A stretch of 64,000 nt of DNA from Glycine soja. Taxonomy: Eukaryota; Streptophyta; Magnoliopsida; Fabales; Fabaceae. A program made the translations under genes and the position numbers. The DNA lies in the NCBI RefSeq assembly GCF_004193775.1, contig NC_041011.1, positions 38,385,167 through 38,449,166 of the forward strand, written 5' to 3'. Of this stretch, positions 36,092-46,918 are shown piece by piece. Every line of letters begins with the position of its first letter. The first letter of the stretch is position 1. A model generated the notes under the pieces. That model made no database searches. It was not told the DNA's origin and worked only from the letters and a program-made list of their open reading frames with translations.

Positions 36092-37648
36092 GCAAAGAAG
36101 ATCTACTGCAGGTGATTCGATCCCCATTGATTTGGAGATTAACGCCACTTGTAGGAGGCGCAATCAAGAGAGAATTAGAAAATTTTTGCAGGATTTAGAA
36201 GCAGCAACAATTCCAGAGGAAGAACCTCATTCTTCCGAGGCATCTTTTAGTTTTCCTATTGCAGGACATTCTCATTTAGAACATATCGAAGACCACATCA
36301 TGGCTGAAGAGCCAAGAAGAGTCACCTTGGAAGATTATTCAAGTTCTAATGTGCCACAATTTTTCACCAGCATTTCTCAACCAGAAGTTCAAGCACAAGC
36401 CATTACATATCCACCATCATTGATTAAGCTGATTCAAAATAATTTGTTTCATGGTTTACCAATTGAAGACCCATATGCACACTTAGCCACCTACATAGAT
36501 ATATGCAATACTATTAGGTTGGTTGGAGTGCCTGAAGATGCAATCCGATTGAGCTTGTTTTCATTTTCTTTATCGGGAGAAGCTAAGAGGTGGCTTCATT
36601 CATTCAAAGGCAATAGTCTTAAGACATAGGATGAGGTTGTGGAGAAATTTCTCAAGAAATATTTTCCCGAGTCTAAGACTGCAGAAGGCAAAGCCACCAT
36701 CTCTTCTTTTCACCAATTTCCCGATGAATCTTTGAGTGAGGCCTTGGAAAGATTCTGTGGTTTGTTGAGAAAGACTCCCACTCATGGATTCTCAGAACCG
36801 ATACAACTCAACATTTTTATAGATGGTTAAGACCACAGTCCAAACAGCTATTGGACGCTGCTATAGATGGAAAAATCAAATTGAAGACCCCTGAAGAAGC
36901 CATTGATCTCATTGAAAATATGGCTGCAAGTGACATTGATATTTTGAGAGATAGAGCTCACATTCCTACTAAAAAGAGTTTATTGGAGCTAACCTCCCAA
37001 GATGCATTGTTGGCACAAAATAAGTTGTTGTCTAAGCAACTTGAGGCATTGACTGAAACAGTATGTATGTTGCCAACTCAAATTCATTCGGCACATACTT
37101 CACATGCTTTTGTTTTGCAGGTTGCAGGATGTACCATCTGTGGGGGAGCTCATGAATCTGGATGTTGTATCCTTATTGAAGAATAACCCACTCATGAAGT
37201 CAATTACATGGGAAATCAGCCCATAAACAATTTTAATGCAGGAGGATTTTCTGGATTCCAACATGGCAAGCAATACAATCAACAACAGGGACAATTGAGG
37301 AACCACCCTGGGAATCAATTCAATAGAAATCAAGGTGGACCATCCACAAGGCCATAGAAACAAGGGCCTAGTCTCTATGATCGCACAACGAAGTTGGAGG
37401 AGACTCTAGCTCAGTTCATGCAGGTTTCTATGTCCAACCAGAAGAGCACAGAGTCTGCCATAAAGAATCTGGAGGTCCAAGTAGGACAGCTTGCAAAGCA
37501 ACTGATGGATAGATCATTAAGCAGTTTTATAGCTAATACAGAGAAAAATCCCAAGGAGGAGTGTAAAGCTGTGATGACTAGAAGCAGAATGACAATCCAT
37601 GTAGATGAGAGTGAAGCTAAGAAGAAGATGGAGGAACATAAACAATAG
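36090..37648 (+). pseudogene. Athila gag remnant
   Basis: Capsid precursor of the element. Visible: YPPSLIKLIQNNLFHGLPIE, DPYAHLATYIDICNTIRLVG, EAKRWLHSF (capsid core), KFLKKYFPESKTAEGKATIS, AAIDGKIKLKTPEEAIDLIE and the short Cys/His cluster CTICGGAHESGC. Defects in order: TAG at 36627-36629 in place of an expected Trp, a one-base loss near 36828, TAA at about 37184 just after the Cys/His cluster, TAG near 37356 and TAG at 37646-37648. The ATG at 36090 lies exactly on the deletion junction, so it is unlikely to be the original start. A lysine/glutamate-rich stretch links gag to protease. Confidence 0.88.
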
Positions 37649-40600
37649 CTGGCACCTAAGCCAACACTTGAACCCGTTTCTGATTTTTTTGAAGAGATTA
37701 ATGAGGAGGCTGAAGATGATAAGGAAGAAGAGACACCAATAAAAGAGAAAGAATAAAAGAAGAAGAAAAAGAAAAAGAAAAAAAAGTTGAAAAATGAAAA
37801 ACAAAAAGAGAAAGTTGTTGATGATGAGATGAGGAGAGGCAAGAGTGAGGCAAACACTGACAAGAAGAAGGTTACTACTCCAAATGAAGGCAAGGAAGTT
37901 CCTTATCCTTTGGTACCTTCCCGGAAAGAGAAAGAAAGACATTTGGCCAGATTTCTTGATATCTTCAAAAAACTGGAAATTACTTTACCCTTTGGAGAAG
38001 CACTTCAACAAATGCCCCTCTATGCCAAATTTTTAAAAGATATGCTGACAAAGAAGAACCGGTACATCCACAGTGACAAAATTGTGGTGGAAGGCAATTG
38101 TAGTGCTGTGATTCAATGCATTCTTCCACCTAAGCACAAAGATCCTGGAGTTGTCACGATACCGTGTTCCATTGGTGAGGTTGCTGTAGGAAAAGCTCTC
38201 ATAAACTTGGGAGCTAGTATCAACTTAATGCCTCTCTCCATGTGCCGGCGACTTGGAAAGATAAAGATAATACCTACATGCATGACCCTCCTGTTAGTTG
38301 ATCGCTCCATCACAAGACCATATGGAGTGATCGAGGATGTGTTAATTCAGGTCAAGCAACTTGTTTTTCCTGCGGATTTTGTGGTTATGGATATAGAGGA
38401 AGATTCTGACATCCCCATAATATTGGGCCGCCCTTTTATGTCCACGACCAACTACGTAGTAGATATAGGGAAAGGCACACTAGAATTGAGCATGGAGGAT
38501 CAGAAAGCCTCGTTCGACTTATTTGAAGTAATAAATCATCCAAATGATATGAAAGTTTGCTTTGATCTGGACAAGGTAGAACAAGAAATAGAAACAACAG
38601 CTATAACCATGACATTGCATTCTCCTTTGGAAAAAGCATTGGTTAATCATGTAGAATATCTCACTAAAGAGGAGGAACAAGAAGTGAAGACTTGCATCAA
38701 AGGATTGGAAGGTGCAGGAGAAATCTCTGAGGGACATTCTGTATTTGAGGAGTTGAAGAATAGTGGGCAAATAGAAAAACCAAAAGCAGAATTGAAGACC
38801 TTACCTGCCCATTTGCAGTATGTGTTTTTGGAGAACAATGACTCAAAACCAGTGATTATTAGTAGTTTATTGAAGAAAATAGATGAAGATCAGTTGGTGC
38901 AGATTTTGAAGAGACACAAAGCTTCCATTGGATAACACATATCTGACTTGAAGGGAATTAGCCCATCTTATTGCATGCATCAAATTAATATGAAAGCTAA
39001 GTAAAAACCAGTGAGACAGCCTCAAAGAAGACTTAATCCAATCATGAAAGAAGAGATGCGTAAGGAGGTGCTTAAGTTGCTGGAAGCAGGCCCTATTTAT
39101 CCCATTTCGGATAGTGCATGGGTTAGCCCTGTGCAGGTTGTCCCCAAGAAAGAAGGTATGACAGTCATCAAGAATGATAAAGATGAGTTGATATCCACAA
39201 GGACTGTCACTGGGTGGAGAATGTGCATTGACTATCGGAAGCTGAATGATGCCACCCGGAAGGACCATTATCCACTCCCTTTCATGGACCAGATGCTTGA
39301 AAGACTTGTCGGGAAATCCTATTATTGTTTTCTGGATGGATACTCTGGCTATAATCAGATTGCGGTAGATCCCAAAGATCAGGAGAAAACTGCTTTCACC
39401 TGCCCTTTTGGTGTATTCGCATATAGGCGTATGCCCTTTGGCTTGTGTAATGCTCCAGCTACGTTTCAGAGGTGTACGATGGCTATTTTTTCTGATATGG
39501 TGGAAAAATGCATTGAAGTTTTCATGGATGATTTCTCTATTTTTGGGCCATCTTTTGAAGGCTACTTATCAAACCTTGAAAGAGTATTACAGAGATATGA
39601 AGAATCTAATCTAGTTCTCAATTGGGAGAAATGTCATTTCATGGTTCAAGAAGGAATAGTGTTGGGGCATAAAATTTCAGTAAGAGGGATAGTGGTGGAC
39701 AAGGCAAAGATTGATGTAATTGAGAAACTACCTCCTCCCATGAATGTCAAGGGAATAAGAAGCTTCCTAGGACATGCAGGGTTCTACAGGCGATTCATAA
39801 AAGATTTCTCTAAAGTAGCCAAACAACTGAGCAATTTATTGAATAAAGATGTTGCTTTTGTGTTCAATGAAGAATGTATGAAAGCATTTAATGATTTGAA
39901 AACAAAATTACTGTTTGCGCTAGTAATTATAGCACCATCTACTATGCCAGCAAAGTTCTAAATGATGCATAGGTGAATTATGCTACCACAGAAAAAGAAA
40001 TGTTGGCAATTTTCTATGCACTTGAAAAGTTCAGATCTTATTTGGTAGGCTCAAGAGTTATCATCTACACTGATCATGCAACTATTAAATACTTGCTTAA
40101 CAAGGCTGATTCCAAACCAAGATTGATAAGATGGATTTTGTTGTTGCAAGAATTTGATTTGGATATTCGCGATAAAAAGGGATCAGAGAATGTTGTAGCT
40201 GATCATCTGTCAAGATTAGTGAATGAGGAAGTTACAACAAAAGAAGCTGAAGTGAAAGATCAATTCCCTGATGAATCATTATTTTTAATAAGTGAAAGAC
40301 CCTAGTTTGCTGATATGGCCAACTTTAAAGCTGCAAGAATCATCCCAAAGGATTTTAACTAGCAGCAGAGGAAGAAATTTCTGCATGATGCTCGATTTTA
40401 TATATGGGATGATCCACATCTATTTAAAATAGGAGCTGATAATCTCTTAAGAAGATGTGTGACACAAGAAGAGTCCAAGAGTATTTTATGGCATTGCCAC
40501 AACTCTCCATGTGGTGGCCATTATGGTGGAAATAAGACAATGACCAAGGTTTTGCTATCTGAATTCTTTTGGCCCACACTTTTTAAAGATGCTTATCAGC

Positions 40601-41556
40601 ATGTGCTGCACTGTGATCAATGTCAAAGGATAAGTGGTATATCTAGAAGAAATGAAATGCCCTTACAGAACATTTTGGAGGTTGAGGTGTTTGATTGCTG
40701 GGGGATTGATTTTGTAGGTCCCTTCCCTTCATCCTGTGGTAATGAATATATTCTAGTGGTTGTTGACTATGTCTCTAAGTGGGTTGAAGCAGTGGCAATC
40801 CCCCATGATGATGCCAAGACTATGGTGAAGTTTATGAAGAAGAACATTTTCTCAAGATTTAGGGTGCCTAGAATTCTGATTAGCGATGGAGGTACACACT
40901 TCTGCAATAATCTGTTACAAAAGGTTTTGAAACAATATAATGTAACACACAAAGTAACATCATCTTATCATCCTCAAACAAATGGGCAAGCAGAAGTGTC
41001 AAATAGGGAATTGAGAAAGATTTTGGAGAAGACTGTTGCTTCCACTAGAAAAGATTGGTCTGTCAAATTAGATGATGCTTTATGGGCATACAAAACAACA
41101 TTCAAGACTTCGATAGGCTTATCTTGATTTCAAATGTCGTATGGAAAGTCTTGTCATCTACCAGTGGAAATGGAATATAAAGCATATTGGGCATTGAAAT
41201 TTTTGAACTTTGATGAAACCGCATCCAAAGAACAAAGGAGGCTGCAACTCTTGGAATTGGAAGAAATGAGATTAAATGCTTACGAATCTTCAAAGCTGTA
41301 TAAAGAAAAGGTTGAAAAGTATCATGACAAAAAGTTACTTAAGAAGGACTTCCAACCAGGGCAACAAGTGTTACTGTTCAACTCAAGACTTAAATTGCCC
41401 TAAGGAAGCTTAAATCTAAATGGTCTGGACCATTTACCATCAAGAAAGTCTGACCATATGGAGCAGTGGAGCTTTGTGATCCTCAATCTAAAGACCTTGA
41501 TAGGACGTGGGTAGTGAACGGACAGAGGTTAAAGCAACATCATGGTGGAGCAATAG
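37649..41556 (+). pseudogene. Athila pol remnant: protease, RT, RNase H, integrase
   Basis: Pol copies element RNA to DNA and integrates it. Protease (about 38150-38480): INLGASINLMP, where the catalytic Asp of the usual DLGAS is Asn, and IILGRPF. Reverse transcriptase (about 39090-39870): WRMCIDYRKLNDATRKDHYP, FLDGYSGYNQI, FGLCNAPATFQR and the active-site VFMDDFSIFG. RNase H (about 39945-40240): the N-terminal half with the first catalytic Asp is missing; YASKVLNDA is joined directly to RT-end codons, then [31 protein letters not shown] and ADHLSRL. Integrase (40450-41400): HCHNSPCGGHYGG...CDQCQR zinc part, WGIDFVGPF, SDGGTHF, NGQAEVSNRE. Stops near 38933, 39001, 39970, 40303, 40360 and 41125, and a frameshift near 41398. 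It ends at the insertion of B. Confidence 0.92.
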
Positions 41557-43376
41557 TGTCGCAACCTACCCTTCGGCGGGAGGGCGACGCGAGACTCGCG
41601 GGTGCGTGTTCCAAGAAAGGAATACGCGCGGAGTCACCACCAACGTTTATTTGAGGAAAACGTCGGAAAAACCGGAAAAGACGTGGTCTACGAACTTTAA
41701 GTGAAAGGTTCGGGAGTTGTATTTATGCACGGGGAAGGTATTAGCACCCCACACGTCCGTCAAAGGAGACAATAGCTTTTAATCAAATGTGCAAATATGA
41801 CTTCAATTTATGTTTTTTTCCCTTTTTACGTTCTTATGTCTTTTTTATGCCTTTTTATGTTTTTATCTTTTTGTGGTCGACAAGGGCGTTTCCCTTTGCT
41901 CCTACGTATTCCTCAATTGTGATGAGAAAATCAGACCTACGTAGTTCTTTTGTGAACAAAGCATTTTGGTTAAGTTATTTTTTTTATCCTTTTTTGCAAG
42001 ATATGTTTTTTTATTGAATGAAAGGTCATTTAAGGCGTTGGATCATTAGACAATCTTTCGATTCTTTTGAAAAGTGAGAAAACATTAAGGCATTGGACCA
42101 TTAATGATTTCTTTATTTTTGAAAGAGGTAACAAAGTTACATATTGATTTTAGGCCTTTTAGAAATCTACCCTTAACCAATAAAAGCGGAAAAGACCATT
42201 TAAAGGCGTTGGACCTTTGAAAATGGTTTTTTAGGCGATGACAAAAGTTTGGTTTATGAATTGATTTTAGCCTTAGTTTCACTTTGGTTATTAGTCGATT
42301 CGATTAAGAAAGAGAAATCCCAAAGAAAAACGTCCGATTGATTTTTTTTTGGTTTATTTTACTAAAAGATATTTTTGACTATTATATTATTATTTTATCT
42401 CTTTTTGGTTTCCAATGTAGTTACGGCACGACCGAACGGTCGAATTTCATTTTAACAGAAATTAACGGATATTACAATTCAAATGATCGGTGGAAATTTA
42501 TTTTATTTTTTGATTAGGCAAGAAAATGACTTAAGCAAATGACTAAAGCACGTCAAAATGGGGTACAGAAAGTAAATGAAATGAAAATAAAAGCACGTGA
42601 AAACAGATGAGGACCACTAAGGGTACATAGAATTAATTGAAAATTTCGATTTCGGGTACTTACCGGTTGAAGATCGAAGAACGACGAAGAACGAACAAAG
42701 AATGTCGAAGAACGGTTGAAAATCTTCGCGAAATCACCCACGGAAACGTTACGGAAACATTACGGAAGCGCCTCGGCTTGGATTTTCTTCACGAAAACAA
42801 TTTTTTTCACTAATTTCAAGTGATCTCGAATTACCAGGAGGGCTGAACAATTTTCCTCTTCACTTCTCCCCCTATTTATAGGAAAATGGGGGAGATGCTT
42901 GACACCCAGCTCGCCCAGGCGAGCTAGGTTGCTTCCTCCAGAAGCAACCGCCTTCTGGAGGAATTTTCTGGAGGGCCCAAGTGGGCCTGGTTGCTATTTG
43001 CACCCCCATTTTTACTAAGTGCATCCCCCTGCCTTTTTTTGGTGATTCTTTTTCCGTAACGTTACGAAACTTCACGAATTTCGTAACGATGCTTGTTTTC
43101 TTTCTGTAATGTTACGAAACCTTACGGATTACGTAATCATCCCTTCTTTGCCTTCTGGAATGTTACGGAACTTTGTGGATTGCGCACTAACACTTCCTTT
43201 TAATTTCCGACATGTTGCGGAACTCCACGGATTGTGCTACAATGCCTTCTTTTGACTTCCGGCATGTCACGGAACATCACGAATTGCCTAACGATGGGCG
43301 CCAAGTACCTCGAAGTGGTTAAATGAGGGTCGCATCCCAACAACGGATGGTCCCCGAACGAAATTAGGGTATGACA
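41557..43376 (-). mobile_element. 3' LTR of element B (1820 bp)
   Basis: Near-identical to 55426-57225 by eye, with scattered substitutions and small indels. It carries minus-strand TATAAATA at 42873-42880 and a CTACGTA...TACGTAG inverted word pair at about 41900-41945. The reading frames inside it are not genes. Confidence 0.92.
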
Positions 43377-43392
43377 GTTACCCCTCTTTACT
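43377..43392 (-). other. Polypurine tract of element B
   Basis: On the minus strand GTAAAGAGGGGTAAC lies directly before the 3' LTR start TGTCATACCC. This is where plus-strand DNA synthesis would be primed. Element C has the related GTAAAGAGAGATAGT at the same place. Confidence 0.65.
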
Positions 43393-43439
43393 TGTCTTTT
43401 ATTGGAGATAAAAGGGAAGTAAAGATAAGACACTAATTT

Positions 43440-44270
43440 TGTTCGAGCGAAACACCGTTCGGCCAGTGAACCTCCCTGATACAGTCGAATTTGCTCCTCT
43501 TGGTTGATACAAGACATAGAATGACCATAATTTGTCTCTGCGTTTTGTTGGACACGATCGGGCCTGGGCGGCGAGACACAGAATGACCATAATTTGTCTC
43601 TGTGTGCCACCGGACACGACCGCCTCTGGACGGCAAAAAGGTGTGCGGAATGACAATAATTTGTCTCCGCCCACCTCTCAACTTGCTGTTTTTGAATGAC
43701 AAAGGGCGCATAATTTGTCTCTGTGCGTTTATCACCCAACTTGCGAAATCTGAATGACAAAGGGCACATAATCTGTCTCTGTGCGTTTATCACCTGCCTC
43801 GCTGCTCCTAAATGATAAAGGGCGCATAATCTGGATCTGCGCGTTTACCCATTTAGCTTGTCGTTCCTGAATGATAAAGGGTGCATAATCCGTATCTACG
43901 CGTTTACCCACTCAGCTTGTCGTTCCTGAATGATAAAGGGCGCATAATCTATATCTACGCGTTTACCCACTCAGCTAGTTGTTCCTGAATGATAAGGGTG
44001 CAAAATCTGTATCTACGGGTTTACCCACTCAGCTTGTCATTCCTGAATGATAAAGGGCGCATAATCTGTATCTACGCGTTTACCCACTCAGCTTGTCGTT
44101 CCTGAATGATAAAGGGCGCAGAATCTGTATCTACGCGTTTACCCACTCAGCTTGTCGTTCCTGAATGATAAAGGGCGCAGAATCTGTATCCCGTTTACCC
44201 ACTCAGCTTGTCGTTCCTGAATGATAAAGGGCGCAGAATCCGTATCTACACGTTTACCCACTCATCTTGC
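43440..44270. repeat. 59-bp tandem array (element B)
   Basis: Regular units start CCTGAATGATAAAGGGCGCA near 43866, 43925, 43984, 44042, 44101, 44160 and 44216, with TCTACGCGTTTACCCACTCA in each. More diverged units of about 60-66 bp (AATGACCATAATTTGTCTCT) precede them from about 43515. A shortened unit near 44160-44215 lacks TCTACG. Minus-strand frames across it (43200-43793) are repeat artefacts. Confidence 0.88.
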
Positions 44271-44770
44271 TATCATGCTTTGAGTCTTAGTGATAGAAAA
44301 AGAAAGTTTTTACGGATAATCACTTGGGTATCTCCGCATGTCACTTGACTCCAGTGTCAGTATGACAGAATTTGTCTGCACGGAAGATGACGTAAATCTC
44401 CGCGTGTCAACGGGTTTGTTGGCCGCGATTGACAAGGGGTGCAGAAGATGATGTTAGTCTCTGCGTGCTATCATGCTTTGAGTCTTAGAGATAGCAAAAG
44501 AAAGTTTTTACGGATAACCACTCGGGTATCTCCGCATGTCATGTGACTCCAGTGTCAGTATGATAGAATTTGTCTCCGCGGAAGATGACGTAAATCTCTG
44601 CGTGTCAACGGGTTTGTTGGCCGCGATTGACAAAGGGTGCAGAAGACGAAGTTAGTCTCTGCGTGCTATCATGCTTTGAGTCTTAGAGATAGAAAAAGAA
44701 AGTTTTTACGGATAACCACTCGGGTATCTCCGCATGTCACGTGACTCCAGTGTTAGTATGACAGAAATTG
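44271..44770. repeat. 198-bp tandem array, 2.5 copies (element B)
   Basis: TATCATGCTTTGAGTCTTAG recurs at 44271, 44469 and 44667, exactly 198 bp apart. Each full unit contains GTATCTCCGCATGTCA, a TGACTCCAGTGT word and GTCAACGGGTTTGTTGGCCG. The third copy is cut short near 44770. Confidence 0.9.
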
Positions 44771-46114
44771 TCGGGGGCGGCCGACAAAAGCGAGGCTCTT
44801 GCTCTTACGTATCCTCAATGAGGAACTCAGACCTACGTAGTTCTGGCTAACTTGTGAGACTAAAAATAGTCTTGGTGTTTTCTTCACTAAAAAATGCGAA
44901 CATGCTTTAGTAAAGAGAGAAAACTTCCAACTAATCAGAGCAACATATGCTTTTTGGATGAAAAACAATGTGTCTACCAGGGAAGGGGAGTATGCTGATG
45001 AAAACTTCTCATATCCACAAATGAGATTTTGGATGTTAGCATTTCGTTTCTAAATGACCATTTAGAGGAAACACTGGGTTCAACAAAAATAGAAGAAAAT
45101 CACTCAAAGTGTATCAATCTCACACAGGTAAGTGTTTCATCCTAATTCCGAACCATAGATATGCCATAACTTGATTTTGCAAATTATTTCCTATCAAATC
45201 AAAGACTACATGTGATCGTGGGTCAGTAGGATTTCCTTGGGAATGGTGTTTTTTGTGGGATTTTGGCTTTGAATATTTTTGGCCTTTTCCTTTTCTGTTT
45301 TTTTTTTTGTTTAGCGCGAGGCGAACAAGTCACTGACGCACAGGATTTTGGTTGGCAATCAAAGAGAGAGGACCACTTTAGGTCGTGGTTTCCTTTCATT
45401 TCATGTTTTCTTGGTGACAAATCTGCATTGTTCAGACATCGTCTGGTCAGAAGACCTTTTTGCATATTTCTTCTGTTTTCTTCCGATCCTTGATCAGGAA
45501 TTTTCTTCCCTTTTTTGTGTTTCTGCTTTCTCCCATTCTTTGATTGGGGAATTTTCTCTTTTTGCTTTCTCCCACTCTTTTGATTGGGAAGTTCCTTTCT
45601 CTTTTGTTTTTTTTAGGGCAAGGTTTATGGTAAATCGGGATTTTGGCTCAAGGCTTGTAGCACAGCCGGACTTGATATATGTCAGGGTTCAGTTCAAGGA
45701 TAAAAGGGAATGTCCCACATTATTTCCACGACACAAATGCAACGATGATGATTTGGAAATTTTATGCAAAACTAGTCATGCATGCAAAACTACCTTCCGA
45801 GCTTGTGCTTGTTTTATTTAAATTCCTAGGATCATGAGCAACTAGGTGTGTCCTACTATGACTTGAGAAACAAAAGTGATCAAATAACAAGCAGAGATTT
45901 AAAAGGTACTAGGTTTCCTCCTGGTAGCGCTTCTTTAACGTCTTGAGCTGGACGCCTGATGACTTGTCGGCCACGGACCTAGTACTTTGCTTACCTTTGG
46001 CTTTGGATTTGGTCGCCTATTGGTCGGCCATGTGTCGTAGGCAACAGTTTAACCTTTTTGTGGATGAGCTGAGGTGAACTCTAGAGGTGGTGGCGGTGTG
46101 CCTGTTGCTCGCTG
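44771..46114. other. Non-coding interior of element B
   Basis: No supportable gene. Near 44795-44850 it carries a CTTACGTATCCTCAAT...CAGACCTACGTAGTTC motif also present in both LTRs. At 45528-45605 a CTCCCATTCTTTGATTGGG-type word is duplicated about 40 bp apart. Confidence 0.5.
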
Positions 46115-46570
46115 TCAGCCATCGCCAGGCTGTTGTGGTATCTCGCCCTGCGCCTGCCTGAGGGCGCAGTACTTCTTGATGAAAGCCCGGTTAATGGGGG
46201 GCCTAATGACCTTGTTGGGGGCGACGGGCACTTCGTAGAACTGACAAAGGCCCGTAATCAGAGCTAGAAACCCCAAGACCCTATTGGACTTCTCCGGGTC
46301 CACTGGGTGTCTTGCGGGCACGATCCCTGCAAATAGTGGATGGTATAAGAAATCAGTTAAGAGAAGTGCATACTTACCTATGTCACGTTGGTATAACCTT
46401 GCTGGGGGGACGGACACCCTGTAGGACTGACAGAGGCCCGTAACCCGAGCTGGAAACCCCAGGGCCCTATTGGACTTCTCCGGGTCCACTGGGTGTCCCT
46501 TGGGCGTGACCCCTGCAAATAGTGGATGGCATCAGAAATCAGTTGAGCAATGTGCATACTTACCTATGTC
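46115..46570 (-). pseudogene. Env-like ORF tail remnant with internal duplication (element B)
   Basis: Minus-strand codons resemble the end of the env-like protein of Athila-type elements: ALITGLCQFYEVPVAPNKVI followed by RPPINRAFIKKYC, comparable to THERLSPTINLAYIKKNC in element A's env-like frame. A 186-bp segment is present twice (DPEKSNRVLGF and DPEKSNRALGF), and each copy is preceded by a 51-nt stretch that starts GTAAGTATGCAC and ends CTATTTGCAG (46377-46327 and 46563-46513), resembling a very short intron. The function of the env-like protein is not established in plants. Confidence 0.55.
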
Positions 46571-46918
46571 ACGATGGCACAGACCAACTGATACTTCCGT
46601 AAGGGGAGATCGGCATTGTGGTCGCTGGGCAGAATGTTGCTAAGTGGCAACGTCATCTATATCTGTGTAAGAGTGGTCATGTTGGTGCACATGATCCGTA
46701 CTCGTTTCTTTGTAACGACACGGGTGAAATCTTGCTCCAGTATGCATAGTGGTTGTATGATAGCCTCCTCCTTTAGTTGTGCTCTCATTGTTGGCCCTCC
46801 TCCAGGATCAGGGGGTGGCCCAGGAACTGAACTGATAAAAGGAAACTACTGGCCCCCGTAACCCGGAGCGCAAGTCTCGGTTAAGAATTAAGGGCAGAGG
46901 ACCTTAAATTCTCTTAAG

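Noticed and set aside
37411..37942. Two minus-strand frames of 141 and 160 codons
   Set aside because: Shadows of the Lys/Glu-rich linker between Athila gag and protease; the peptides are runs of Phe, Ser and Leu.
43200..43793. 197-codon minus-strand frame
   Set aside because: Crosses the LTR end and the diverged 60-bp tandem units; it repeats the same peptide and begins inside the array.
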